Assembly (NCBI GenBank): GCA_017534965.1
Contig: JAFXVA010000038.1
Span: forward strand, 1-64,000
DNA from: Elusimicrobiaceae bacterium
GTDB lineage: Bacteria; Elusimicrobiota; Elusimicrobia; Elusimicrobiales; Elusimicrobiaceae
Length of the DNA: 64,000 nucleotides
Direction of reading: 5' to 3'
Shown here: positions 26,015 through 35,900 of the stretch, one piece after another
Layout of the letters: each line of letters opens with the position of its first letter
Numbering within the stretch: the stretch's first letter is position 1
Notes under the pieces: model-generated
Told to the model about the DNA's origin: nothing
The model's database searches: none
The model's input: only the letters and a program-made list of their open reading frames with translations
Program-made: the position numbers and the translations under genes

Positions 26015-27295
26015 CTATTTTGCTAAACTGGCTAGCCCAAGTAAACCGGCAAGTTCTTTATCTTCAAAAGATAAACTCATTGTCGCTTGGAAGGTGCCTG
26101 TTTCAAGCATATCATCATATCTGACACCAAAGCCAAGATTCTTTGTAGCCCAAGTGCCCGCACCGATAGATACATCCGGTTTATCAAAAAGTCTGCCATT
26201 TATAACTCTATTGCGGCCGAAATCAGTGCCTTCGCCGTAAATATAGAAATTTTTAAGAGCGTAAGCATCAGCCATATAAAAAGGTTTTAAAGATAAAACA
26301 GCACCGCCGGAACCGCGTATCATACCGACATTAAGATCAGCCCATTTATTAAAGAACCCTAAACGAAAATCAAGTTTATTTGGTTTACCGCGGTAATCTT
26401 TGTCATTTTTAGGCATATTATCGCGATTGCCCATATCGGCAATACCGGCACGATAATACATAAAACTATTGCGCGGTAAAAATTTAATACCTAAATCTGA
26501 TTCCACAAGCCCGCCGTTTGGCTGGAGTCTTGCTTCATACATCCAGAATAAACGAAATCTTGCAATTCTACCGATAAATTGTTTGGCGTCTTCGCTAACT
26601 TGGCGGACATTGGCAAGAGTATCTTTAACATCTTGAGCCATTTGTTTATCTTGAGTAAGTGCTTTAAAAAGACCATCCTCGCTATCAAGTTGGCTCATAA
26701 ACTCTTTGGATGTTTGCGTAAGTTCGCTAACATTTTCCATAGAAGAAGCAAGATAAGGCCTTAAAGATAAAACAAGTTCATTTATATTGCCGGAAAGTTG
26801 CCTTAAATTTGCTAAAGTAGCATTTAGATCTTCACCAAAGTGGCCATTATCACTAATAGTTTGTGTAAAATCTTGAAGAGAACCTAAAGTCTGTGTTATC
26901 ATATCGGAAACAGATAACATGCTGATACCTTGTATAGTGTCGCCTTCTTTAATAATACCGCTAGAAGCATGCCCCTGTTTAATTTGAAGATAATTTGTGC
27001 CGATTAGACTTGAAGCCGCAATAACAAACTGGGCGTCTTTATAAATTATAACCCCTTCATTGATACGAACTATTGCTAAAACTTTGCCATCAATTATTTT
27101 AAGTTCTTTAACTTTACCGACTTCAACGCCGTTTAAACGGACATTTGATTTTGCCGGCAAACCGGAAACATCATTAAAATAAACTTTAACATCATAGCCG
27201 CTTGAAATTGTAAAATTACCAAGCATAAAGATGGAAGCCCCTAAAAGAACCACCCCTAAAAATGTAAAAAGACCGACTTTTGTTTCTGCTGTCAT
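26015..27295 (-). CDS. MCE-domain lipid transport protein, MlaD family
   Basis: 426 residues: an N-terminal membrane helix (about 8-28), an MCE domain (YDVKVYFNDVSGLPAKSNVRLNGVEVGKV, about 33-110), a helical stretch with coiled-coil character (about 130-240) and a long C-terminal region (about 240-426). The last region contains NGGLVESDLGIKFLPRNS and beta-rich repeats ending in a barrel-like pattern. Longer than E. coli MlaD (about 180), like MCE proteins of many diderms. It works with the mlaE- and mlaF-type genes immediately upstream to move phospholipids between membranes. Confidence 0.88.
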   Translation of the reverse strand: MTAETKVGLFTFLGVVLLGASIFMLGNFTISSGYDVKVYFNDVSGLPAKSNVRLNGVEVGKVKELKIIDGKVLAIVRINEGVIIYKDAQFVIAASSLIGTNYLQIKQGHASSGIIKEGDTIQGISMLSVSDMITQTLGSLQDFTQTISDNGHFGEDLNATLANLRQLSGNINELVLSLRPYLASSMENVSELTQTSKEFMSQLDSEDGLFKALTQDKQMAQDVKDTLANVRQVSEDAKQFIGRIARFRLFWMYEARLQPNGGLVESDLGIKFLPRNSFMYYRAGIADMGNRDNMPKNDKDYRGKPNKLDFRLGFFNKWADLNVGMIRGSGGAVLSLKPFYMADAYALKNFYIYGEGTDFGRNRVINGRLFDKPDVSIGAGTWATKNLGFGVRYDDMLETGTFQATMSLSFEDKELAGLLGLASLAK

Positions 27296-27306
27296 TTTTT
27301 AACCTC

Positions 27307-27414
27307 TTAATTTCTAATTTGCATTTGTATAGGACCTTTTGAACGTCCTTCAACGAATTGCTTAACATATGGATTTTGGCTTTTCTTAAACTCCGGTGTG
27401 GGTGCGCAAAGTTA
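27307..27414 (-). pseudogene. In-frame 3' remainder of mlaF beyond a TAA codon
   Basis: After the TAA at 27412-27414 the same frame continues for 34 codons to TAA at 27307-27309. It encodes a recognisable ABC C-terminal tail: PEFKKSQNPYVKQF then VEGRSKGPIQ. Homologues normally carry this tail, which binds the partner subunits. There is no frameshift; one base change (for example CAA or AAA to TAA) explains it. Either the gene is nonsense-mutated, the stop is read through, or the base is a sequence error. Confidence 0.7.
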
Positions 27415-28065
27415 CACTTTACCTTCATAAAGCATTGCCATATTATCCGATATTTCAAAGGCGGACTTCATATCGTGCGTAATAACGACAGAAGTTACCC
27501 CTAGTTTATTTTTCAAATCTATAATAAGTTCATTGATGATTTCTGACATAATCGGGTCTAGCCCGCTGGTTGGTTCATCATATAAAATAACTTTTGGTTC
27601 GGTAGCAAGAACGCGCGCAAGACTAACGCGTTTTTTCATACCTCCGGAAAGTTCCGAAGGGCGTAAATGCTCTATACCCTTTAAACCGACTAAAGCAAGT
27701 TTTTCTTTTGCAATTCTGGCATATTCCGATTTTGGTGTATCAGTTAAATATTTTAGGCCGAAAACAACATTTTCCCCAACACTTAAAGAATCAAATAAAG
27801 CCCCTTCCTGAAAAAGATAACCAAAACTCCTTCTAAGTTTTGCTAATTCCATTTGTTTTTTAATATGGGTTATATCTTTATTATTAAATAAAATTTTCCC
27901 GCCGTCAGGTTCAAGCAAACGGATAATGCACTTAATTAAAGTGCTTTTGCCTGTTCCGCTGCCACCGATAACAGCCAAAGTTTTGCCTTCTTCTATTTTA
28001 AGATTTACGCCCCTTAAAATATGTTTTGGCCCGAAATGTTTTTTTAAATCAATAATTTCTATCAT
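27412..28065 (-). CDS. MlaF-family ABC ATPase, ending at an early in-frame stop
   Basis: 217 residues with a complete nucleotide-binding core: Walker A GGSGTGKST (34-42), Q-loop FQEGALF, signature LSGGMKKR, Walker B VILYDEPTSGLD and the H-loop VITHD. It energises lipid transport by the adjacent MlaE permease and MlaD protein. Compared with the family it is about 35 residues short: the reading frame stops at TAA directly after YEGKV, while the usual C-terminal tail follows in the same frame to 27307. Confidence 0.88.
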   Translation of the reverse strand: MIEIIDLKKHFGPKHILRGVNLKIEEGKTLAVIGGSGTGKSTLIKCIIRLLEPDGGKILFNNKDITHIKKQMELAKLRRSFGYLFQEGALFDSLSVGENVVFGLKYLTDTPKSEYARIAKEKLALVGLKGIEHLRPSELSGGMKKRVSLARVLATEPKVILYDEPTSGLDPIMSEIINELIIDLKNKLGVTSVVITHDMKSAFEISDNMAMLYEGKV

Positions 28066-28067
28066 TT

Positions 28068-28844
28068 TTATAACCCGATTGAATTTAAAATTGCCGTTAA
28101 GAAATAATCCATAACCAAAATTAAAACCATACTAGTAACAACCGCTTGGGTTGTGCTTTTACCCACCCCTTCGGCCCCGCCACGCGTCCATAAACCTTTA
28201 TAACAACAAACAACACCTATCATAAAAGCAAAGAAACAAGACTTAATAAAACCATGCATTAAATCATCAACCCCAATATAAGTTGTTATATCGCTTATAT
28301 AAACATTGCTTGCAACCCCAAGAGAATTAACACTAACCAAAAAGCCACCAAACATACCTGAAAAATTAGCACATAAAGTTAAAACCGGTATAGCAATCAT
28401 AAAAGCAATTATACGCGGAATAACAAGATATCTGATAGGATCTGTGCCAAGAGTGTGCAAAGCATCAATTTGTTCTGTTACCTGCATGGTGCCGATTTCT
28501 GCCGTAACAGCAGCACCCGCACGCCCTGCCACTACAAACGCTGTTAAAACAGGGCCAAGTTCTCTAACTAAAGAAAAGCCGACGAGTGTGCCAATATACA
28601 GAGGTTCGCTTAAAATATTACGCATTGTTGTTCCTGCCTGTAAAGCAAGAACCATACCCGTAAATAAACTTGTTAAAGTAGCAACCACCAAAGATTCTAC
28701 ACCGATTTTTGTTGTCTGCTGCATTGTTTGGCTAAATTCCAAGGGTGATTTAAACAGCCAAAACACGCAAGAAGAAACCATACTTGAGGCCTGCCCAAGT
28801 TGTGTAAAAAATTTTATAAGTAATCTACCAAGTGCTTTAAACAT
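28068..28844 (-). CDS. MlaE-family lipid ABC permease
   Basis: A 258-residue inner-membrane permease with about five helices. Family-typical segments are LVRELGPVLTAFVVAGRAGAAVTAEIGTM, EQIDALHTLGTDP and YKGLWTRGGAEGVG. It forms the dimeric membrane core of the Mla-type transporter. It precedes the ATPase gene by 2 nt and overlaps alr by 8 nt, which makes translational coupling likely. Confidence 0.93.
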   Translation of the reverse strand: MFKALGRLLIKFFTQLGQASSMVSSCVFWLFKSPLEFSQTMQQTTKIGVESLVVATLTSLFTGMVLALQAGTTMRNILSEPLYIGTLVGFSLVRELGPVLTAFVVAGRAGAAVTAEIGTMQVTEQIDALHTLGTDPIRYLVIPRIIAFMIAIPVLTLCANFSGMFGGFLVSVNSLGVASNVYISDITTYIGVDDLMHGFIKSCFFAFMIGVVCCYKGLWTRGGAEGVGKSTTQAVVTSMVLILVMDYFLTAILNSIGL

Positions 28845-29979
28845 TTGCTATTCTGGGTATCCTTGTATTAAGTAATGTTAAAATTTCATAATCAATAGTG
28901 CCGGCAATTTTAGCGTGGTCCAAGGCAGAAATTTTTTGTCCTTTTTGCTCGCCAATTAAAACCACCGGACTGCCAACTTTAATATCGCCAAGTTTAGTTA
29001 TATCCACCATTAACATATCCATAGTGATATTGCCTACAACAGGGCATTTTTTACCTTCTATTAAGACCTTTGTTTTGTTGCCAAGGCATCTTAAAAAGCC
29101 ATCCCCATACCCTATAGGTATTGTGGCAATTTTTGAGGGCTTTTTGCAACAATGCTTGCGGGAATAACTGATACAAGCCCCTTTTCTTACATCTTTAATA
29201 AAAACAATTCTTGAGTGTAAGGAAAAAAGAGGTTTATAACCCTTTTCAAGCCCATAAGCAAGGTGGCCAAGGCGCACCATATCAAAAGAGAAATTTGGAT
29301 AATTTACAAAACCGCTTGAAGCACTTATATGGGCAAGCCCTGTGTTAAGCCCTTCGGCTTTTGCTTGGGAAAGAAATTCTTTAAAATATTCAAGCTGTTG
29401 TTTAGTATATTTTCTATCCTCGGCACTTTTGCCGTCTGCACTTGAAAAATGGGAAAAGCAACCTTCCACACAAACATATTTACCGCCTTTATTTAATACA
29501 CGCAAAATTTCAAGGGCAGCCGGACGTCTTGAGCCAATACGCCCCATACCTGTTTCCTGTTTAACATGGCATTTGGCGGTAATTTTTAATTTTGTTGCAA
29601 GATTAACAATAAATTTTGCTGCCCGCACACTTGCCACCGTAACAGATAAATTATTTTTTAAAGCATATTCAAAACACTCAAAAGGATAAATAGAACCAAG
29701 CACCAAAATAGGCATTGTTATACCGATATTTCTAAGGGAAATACCTTCTTCAATAGAAGAAACGGCAAAGGCATCACAAAGATTATTCTTTTGTGCGTAA
29801 GTGCTAATTAAATCTGCCCCATGGCCATAAGCATTGGCTTTAACTAGAAGCATAATTTTGGGGACAATAGTTTTGTGCTCACAAATTGCTTTTGCTTTTA
29901 AAAGATTCTCTTTTAAAGCTGTTAAATTAATTTTGGCATAAGTCGGTCGCAAAAGCGGCAGGGGTTCTTGTTTAAGCAT
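28837..29979 (-). CDS. alr: Alanine racemase
   Basis: A 380-residue fold-type III PLP enzyme that makes D-alanine for peptidoglycan. The PLP lysine is in VKANAYGHG (about 47); the RLGHLAYGLE segment follows; the second catalytic Tyr lies in ISYSRKH; the C-terminal barrel holds IPIGYGDGF and VVGNITMDMLMVD. It ends 8 nt inside the mlaE-type gene and begins 3 nt after dnaB. Confidence 0.95.
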   Translation of the reverse strand: MLKQEPLPLLRPTYAKINLTALKENLLKAKAICEHKTIVPKIMLLVKANAYGHGADLISTYAQKNNLCDAFAVSSIEEGISLRNIGITMPILVLGSIYPFECFEYALKNNLSVTVASVRAAKFIVNLATKLKITAKCHVKQETGMGRIGSRRPAALEILRVLNKGGKYVCVEGCFSHFSSADGKSAEDRKYTKQQLEYFKEFLSQAKAEGLNTGLAHISASSGFVNYPNFSFDMVRLGHLAYGLEKGYKPLFSLHSRIVFIKDVRKGACISYSRKHCCKKPSKIATIPIGYGDGFLRCLGNKTKVLIEGKKCPVVGNITMDMLMVDITKLGDIKVGSPVVLIGEQKGQKISALDHAKIAGTIDYEILTLLNTRIPRIANV

Positions 29980-29982
29980 AGT

Positions 29983-31377
29983 TTAAAGAGGTATAACTTC
30001 CCCCTCCTCTATAGGAATATTCACATTTTCAGGTTGGGGATTGGTAAACAAAGTATATTCGCTTATCCAATTCAAGTCCACATCACCGACAGGGCCGTTG
30101 CGTTGCTTTGCAATAATAAGAGTGGCTTTTCTCTTTAAAGCTTCATCATCACGTTTATAATAACCTTCTCTGTGTATCAAAGCAACGACATCGGCATCTT
30201 GTTCAATAGAGCCGGACTCTCTTAAGTCAGAAAGTTGCGGCCTGTTATCTGTTCTGCCTCTATCTTCTGTTTTTCTGTTAAGTTGGGATAAAGCCATTAC
30301 GGGAACATTTAAGTTTCTGGCAAGTTCTTTTAACATTCTTGAAATTTCGGAAACTTCTTGTTGGCGGCTTTCCACTTTTTTGCTTGCCCCGCGGATAAGT
30401 TGCATATAGTCAATAATTATAAGGCCAAGTTCCTTGCCTTGTTTTGCAAGTTCATTTGCAAGACGGCGCGAACGCACGCGGATATCGGTTATGCTTAAAG
30501 CCGGAGTATCATCAATATATAAAGAGGCCTGGCTCAAACGTTCAATTTCGCTTGCTAAATCTTTCCAGCGTTCCTTTTTAAACATACCGGAATTTACCAA
30601 GTGCAGTTCCGCCATAGCAGCAGAACACACCATTCTTTGATAGATACTATGACGGCCCATTTCAAGAGAGAATATAGCAACCGGCACATGAGCATTAACC
30701 GCTGCGTGATAAGCAATATTTAAAGCCATGGCAGTTTTACCCTGGGAAGGACGGGCCGCTAAAACAATTAAATCTGATTTTCTAAGACCGCCTGTTTTCA
30801 TATCAAATTGAGTAAAACCGGTTGGCACACCTTTAACGGGGTTTTTATCTCTGATTAATTTTTCAATTTGTTCACTGACTTCTTCGGCAAGAACTTTGGA
30901 AGAAACAAAACCTTTTATTTCTCTTTTTTGACTCAAAGCAAAAAGTTTAGATTGGGCATCATCTATAAGAGAATAAGGTTCTTCTTCCTGGTTATAACAT
31001 TTTTCAATAGTATTAGTGGAAATATTTATTAACTCTCTTACTAAAGCTGTTTGGCGCACAATATTTGCATAATGTTCCACATGGGCTGCGGTGGAAACTT
31101 TATCCATAAGTTCGCTTAAATATTTTTCTGCACCGACTTGTGCAAGAAGCCCGGTTCTTTTAAGTTCTTCTATTACGGTAATAAGGTCAACGGCCTGCCC
31201 GCGCGAAGCAAGTGCCGTCATTGCCGAAAAAATTTGTTTATGGGCGGATTTATAAAAATGCTCCGGCTGTAAAATATCCATTGCTTTTTCAAGAGCTTCG
31301 GCCTCAATTAGCATAGAGCCAAGAACGGCCATTTCCGCATCTAGGGCTTGTGGGGGTAATTTTTGGTCTGCGGGCAT
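29983..31377 (-). CDS. dnaB: Replicative DNA helicase DnaB
   Basis: A 464-residue protein: an N-terminal DnaB-N helical domain (about 1-110), a linker helix, then the RecA-type motor with Walker A ARPSQGKTA (about 209), LFSLEMG-type ATPase segment IFSLEMGR, Walker B LIIIDYMQLI and the C-terminal NRKTEDRG and ALIHREGYY elements. A hexameric helicase that unwinds DNA at the fork. Start is ATG at MPADQKLPPQ, preceded by an AGGAGG-like site. No intein. Confidence 0.97.
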   Translation of the reverse strand: MPADQKLPPQALDAEMAVLGSMLIEAEALEKAMDILQPEHFYKSAHKQIFSAMTALASRGQAVDLITVIEELKRTGLLAQVGAEKYLSELMDKVSTAAHVEHYANIVRQTALVRELINISTNTIEKCYNQEEEPYSLIDDAQSKLFALSQKREIKGFVSSKVLAEEVSEQIEKLIRDKNPVKGVPTGFTQFDMKTGGLRKSDLIVLAARPSQGKTAMALNIAYHAAVNAHVPVAIFSLEMGRHSIYQRMVCSAAMAELHLVNSGMFKKERWKDLASEIERLSQASLYIDDTPALSITDIRVRSRRLANELAKQGKELGLIIIDYMQLIRGASKKVESRQQEVSEISRMLKELARNLNVPVMALSQLNRKTEDRGRTDNRPQLSDLRESGSIEQDADVVALIHREGYYKRDDEALKRKATLIIAKQRNGPVGDVDLNWISEYTLFTNPQPENVNIPIEEGEVIPL

Positions 31378-31469
31378 ATAATATCCTCCTATAAATTTAA
31401 TACAAAAAATCTTTTAGCACCCAAAAGGGGCTACTTTCTATTTTACTATTTTAAAGGCCATAATTATAG

Positions 31470-31558
31470 TCTTTTAGGAAAATTCTTTTTATTTATCTGC
31501 GCTCCTCTCACAAAAGGGAAGGAAAAGATATTAAAAGATAGCCCAAAAGCCGTAGTAA
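31470..31558. repeat. Possible decayed third copy of the composite repeat
   Basis: Contains ATAGCCCAAAAGCCG followed by TAGTAAAAA, matching the terminal signature of the composite repeat at 51280-51305 (ATAGCCCAAAAGCCG, AAGCAAAAA). It is preceded by a weak inverted repeat of TCTTTTA type. The direct-repeat units are missing. Like the other copies it lies immediately past the 3' end of a minus-strand gene. Confidence 0.4.
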
Positions 31559-31595
31559 AAAAATACCCCTACTATAAAAGTAGGGGTATTTTGTT
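31559..31595. terminator. Terminator of the T9SS-CTD gene
   Basis: Hairpin with arms AATACCCCTAC/GTAGGGGTATT and flanking A/T runs, 12 nt after the stop of the minus-strand gene at 31607. Confidence 0.75.
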
Positions 31596-31606
31596 TTCTA
31601 AAGGAT

Positions 31607-32797
31607 TTATTTTTTGATAACAATCTTTTTGCTTAAATTAAGATTTTTACCCAAAAGTCTTACGAAATAAATTCCGTTTGAAACAGAAGGAACATAAATA
31701 GTAGTATTATTGGAATTGAGATTTCTTCTCTGAATCATTTTGCCGGAAATATCATAGAGTTCATAAGTAGTTTGGGCGGGATTTATGGAATCTTCAAGTT
31801 CAATATTAATTAAATTATTGTTCCAAGTGATTTTGGCTGCATTATTTAAAGTATAATCATCTACAGCGACATCTAAATAATTATTTTCTACTTTTAATTT
31901 GAACCATTTAAAGAAGATATATTGTCCTTCCCACCAATATTCACTGACATTATAAGTAAGGACTAATAATTGTAAGTAATTACCGCTTTTAAGAGTATAA
32001 AGAGTATTACCGCCGGCGTTTACATTTTCTGTATCTTTATAATAAGTGGTAAACTTATCCATATCATAAAATTTATGCCAAGGAAGGATTGGTTTAACTA
32101 AAGTATCTGTATAGGAAGTGTTAATATAGCCTATTGCAGCAGGAGAATCCGTTACCGTTTGGAAAGATTCAAATTCCACCTCTCTTGCAGGATTAGCACT
32201 AGGATCGCTACTTATATTGATAGCCAATGCTGCTAAAGCACTTTGGTCTTCTTGATAAACAATATCGTTAGGAATAATATTTTCCACATCTGTAAATTCT
32301 AAATCAGGCAAAAGATAAAGACCGGGAACATTTAATTGTTCTGTAACACTTGCAAATGGAGAATTAGAATCCATTCTGTATTTAATCATACCGCAAGTGC
32401 TATTAGCATAGCCCTCTTCCCAAGTTCCATTATTGATTACGCAAGTATTTTCAGCCGGGGGATTTTCTAAATCAGAGCTAAACTCATGCCAGAAATATAC
32501 GCCTTGGGCATCGGCTGCTTTACCTGTTTTGATAATCTGTCCGTTTTTAACAAGAGCATAATTAGAATTTTTTAAAATTTCTTTATTTAGAAGAACAGCT
32601 TTAACAGCTTCTGTAATTTGTTTGTTTATAAAAGCTTGTTTTTGTTGTTCTGTTTGATTAGTATTAAGTGTGCTTAATTCTTGTTTTAGTTGTTTAAACT
32701 GCGTTGGATTTACTTTATAAAGTTCTTCTTTAGTAAGTGTTGCATTTAAACCAACTGCAAAAGAAACAAGTGCCAATACAGCAATAGTTTTTTTCAT
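31607..32797 (-). CDS. Secreted protein with T9SS type A C-terminal sorting domain
   Basis: About 396 residues from MKKTIAVLAL, chosen for its GGAGGAAG site and signal peptide (cleavage near LNA-TL, about 20). The N-terminus (EELYKVNPTQFKQLKQELS) resembles that of the paralogue at 57384. The last 75 residues match the Por-secretion sorting domain: YELYDISGKMIQRR, IYVPSVSNGIYFVRL and a basic KKIVIKK end. Such domains send proteins through the type IX secretion system to the surface. The middle part is unrecognised. It follows the giant pilin gene, with a terminator and its own promoter between. Confidence 0.72.
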   Translation of the reverse strand: MKKTIAVLALVSFAVGLNATLTKEELYKVNPTQFKQLKQELSTLNTNQTEQQKQAFINKQITEAVKAVLLNKEILKNSNYALVKNGQIIKTGKAADAQGVYFWHEFSSDLENPPAENTCVINNGTWEEGYANSTCGMIKYRMDSNSPFASVTEQLNVPGLYLLPDLEFTDVENIIPNDIVYQEDQSALAALAINISSDPSANPAREVEFESFQTVTDSPAAIGYINTSYTDTLVKPILPWHKFYDMDKFTTYYKDTENVNAGGNTLYTLKSGNYLQLLVLTYNVSEYWWEGQYIFFKWFKLKVENNYLDVAVDDYTLNNAAKITWNNNLINIELEDSINPAQTTYELYDISGKMIQRRNLNSNNTTIYVPSVSNGIYFVRLLGKNLNLSKKIVIKK

Positions 32798-32826
32798 ACT
32801 TCCTCCATTAGAAACAATATACAAAT

Positions 32827-32855
32827 ATTCTAACTTTACTAAGCAATTTTTGCAA
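32827..32855 (-). promoter_or_regulatory. Promoter of the T9SS-CTD gene
   Basis: Minus strand TTGCAA (32850-32855), 17-nt spacer, TAGAAT (32827-32832); the ATG follows 30 nt later. A perfect 8-bp inverted repeat CCTATATC/GATATAGG at 32868-32884 lies just upstream of the -35 box and could be an operator. Confidence 0.5.
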
Positions 32856-32867
32856 TAGTATTTTGTG

Positions 32868-32884
32868 CCTATATCAGATATAGG
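32868..32884. promoter_or_regulatory. Possible operator palindrome
   Basis: A 17-nt perfect inverted repeat CCTATATC-A-GATATAGG, 12 nt upstream of the -35 box of the T9SS-CTD gene. Size and position fit a dimeric repressor or activator site. No other copy noticed in the window. Confidence 0.3.
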
Positions 32885-32914
32885 ACTTTAGACCTAGCCT
32901 CTCTCGTAAAAATT

Positions 32915-32946
32915 AAGAACCCCATGTTAATTAACATGGGGTTCTT
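32915..32946. terminator. Terminator after the giant pilin gene
   Basis: A 32-nt perfect palindrome (arms AAGAACCCCATGTTAA) followed on the minus strand by a T-run; 23 nt after the giant gene's stop. Confidence 0.8.
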
Positions 32947-32968
32947 GAGCTTTAATTAAATACTTTAT

Positions 32969-35900
32969 TTAGTTACCTGGGCAATACTGCGGGTCGCTAG
33001 CAGTAACTGTATAACATTGCGTTTCTCCATGGGCAGAGCAGGTAGATCCCGTAGTGTAACTACCACAAAGCCATATATTCTGACTATTCAATACAGGCCT
33101 GCCATCCCCGCCTTCACAATAGAAGTTACAATAACCTATTCTGCTTCCACCTAACCAAACTTCATTGCTTAAAGTAACGGCCGTTTCTTGATTGTTTGAA
33201 TTAATTATTATTGCATTTCCAGAATTTTGGGTAGTAGAGAATGTTGCTTTAACACCATAATTTGTGTCCCCTCCAGCAGTTCCAGCAAACATTGGATGAT
33301 TAGAGAGGGTATCTTTATATTCGCATCTACAAGCATCATTACACCAGAAGGTATTTGTCGGGCAGGTAGGTTTGCAAACACAATCATTTATACCTTTTCC
33401 ACCTGAAGTGGAAGGATCACACCCTTGTAAAGTGCTTAAGCTAAAGGCAACACCTGTGCATTGACATGAGCCATTAACCATAACAAAACCATTTTGACAT
33501 TGGCATCTAGATTTATTTGTTTTATTATCAAATAGCCATACAGATCCCGGAGGGCATTGTTGACAGGAAGCTAATCCCTCTGTAGTTCTTCCATCTACGT
33601 TTTGATAATAAGCTTGCTCAAAATTACTATCTACAAAATGCTGGTTATACGGACATTTACAAGATGAATTCATTATCTGCTCTCCGCCAACTAATTTAAC
33701 TAAATATCTAATAACATCACCTGTATTATCAACTGCACCTACAGGACATTTACAAGATGTATAACCACCGGCATTATCATTCCAAGAAGTCATATCAACT
33801 CGCATAATATCACTACAACCATTACAGTTAGGAACAATTTGTGAGGTCGGTTGAGGGCATTTTACACATTTGCCACCTTCTATACTTGCGTTCCAAGTGG
33901 TGCCGGACGGGCAGCAGGTATTATTATTAAGATCTACTCCGTTAGGGCAGCAAGCAGAAACTGTTGCGCCATCTTGCGCATAAAGTGTCGTGCCAGATTT
34001 ACATACGCATTTATTATCTATGACACTCCATTCTGTCCCGGCTGTAAGACATTTACACACATCTTCTCTCAGACTTAGAGAACCTTGTGTTACTCTTGAC
34101 TCTTGTCCGTCAGCAGACAAAGGATCCCCTAGACCGTTTGGAGCAGTGCCTACAGGGCAGGCACAAGTTGTGTAAGCATAATAATAATCATTCCAAGAAC
34201 CTATTTCTTTAGGGCTAGGGCAGGACTTACATTGACTATCTTCCGTATCATACCATTGAACATCCGGGTTAGGACATTTAGAACATTTGCCAAGAGCTTC
34301 AGACCAATAAGGTGCTGAAGACGGACAGCATGTTTGATCTGCTGTATTATAAGCAATATTAATACCGTTTGTTGTTTTACCGCAACAAGCTTGAGAGTTG
34401 TTTGGAGCAATATCTCCGGCAGGGCAACATCCGTTTACTAGTGAACTTGCAGAACCATAAAACGTTTCTACCATTCCAGGAGCGCATAAACAACATTCCA
34501 CCCCTTGTGTTGTGCAGCAACTGGGATTAAAAATTCTACCTGCTTCGCAAGAACATTTATTTGGATTCCAAAGTGGAGACCACTGAAAATGTTGACGTGA
34601 GTCTGAAGTATGATGTTCACTTTCACATTGATTGCAAGCACACGGATCCTTTTCATAATCATTACTTTCACAAGCACAACCCTGTTGCTGTGACCAAATA
34701 GCACCATTGTCACAAGTACAAATAGTTTGTCCAAGGAGGTTTACGCTTATATTATCACAAACTTCTGATGAAGGGGCTACGATACATTCACCGCCACTAT
34801 AAATTAGGCCTTCCGGACAAACAGAACATCTTGGGCCGGCAGGTGTATTTATGAAGTGAATTTGATTATCTATAATAAAATCTTCATTAACTTCATTGGG
34901 ACAACATTGTCCGGCAACAGAATATTGACCTTCTGGGCAAGCATGGCAAGCACCGCCGTATTCATATTCTGTAGAAAGACAAAGATGACATGTATTTCCC
35001 CAATAATGAGGTTTATTTGTAGGACAGCAATATCCGCTTTCACTATCAATCTTAAATCCATCAGGACATTGGCAAATACCATTTACCCAAACGCTGTTAG
35101 GATCGGTGCACTGACAATGACCTAAAACTGCAGAAATTCGAGTTTCCGGACCTGAAGAAGTGCCTAAACCTAACAATTCAAGGAAGCTCTGCCACCAAGA
35201 AGGCGGTTCAGGATCTTGAACTTCTTGAGACCCTACAGGGCAAGAACAATTAGAATAACCAAAAGAGGGATCATTGTTCCATTTAGGGACTTTCGGGTAT
35301 TCGCAATCTTGGCATTGATCTTCTTGAGTCCAAGTTTGTTGTGGATTAGAACAAGCACCGCAACCGCCAATTTCTGCCTGTAAATTACTAAAATCACTGC
35401 TCAAGGTTGATAAAGAATAATAGTATTTTGTTGAACAGCACTGCGCATTTGGTGATTCCGGGTTAAATGCGACATTACTATTACAACAGAATCTTTCCGC
35501 AGGATTTGCATTAGAAGTCCAGAAATGTTCATCAAACCTGCTACTTGACATCCCGCTAGAAGCTTCAGTTTGACAACAATAACCACTATCACCAATTGTA
35601 GTATTATCTACAAAACCATGATCTGCAAATTCAAAACCGCTACTACAATCACAATAGCCGTTAATATCACTCCAATTTCCAGGCATAGGAAGATATATTT
35701 GGGTATTACTTACATTTCCATTGGCACCATTACCACCATTGCTAGAGCTGGGAATAACGGTATGGTTATTTATATAAGGTGTAAGCCAATCACTGCTGGG
35801 AGCTTGCCAGGTTGAATGGGTTAAAGTGCATTCACAAATATCTGTTGTAGTAGCAAGAGGTGTGCTAGCACCGGTTGATTCTGTTCCTGTAGGGCAGGTA

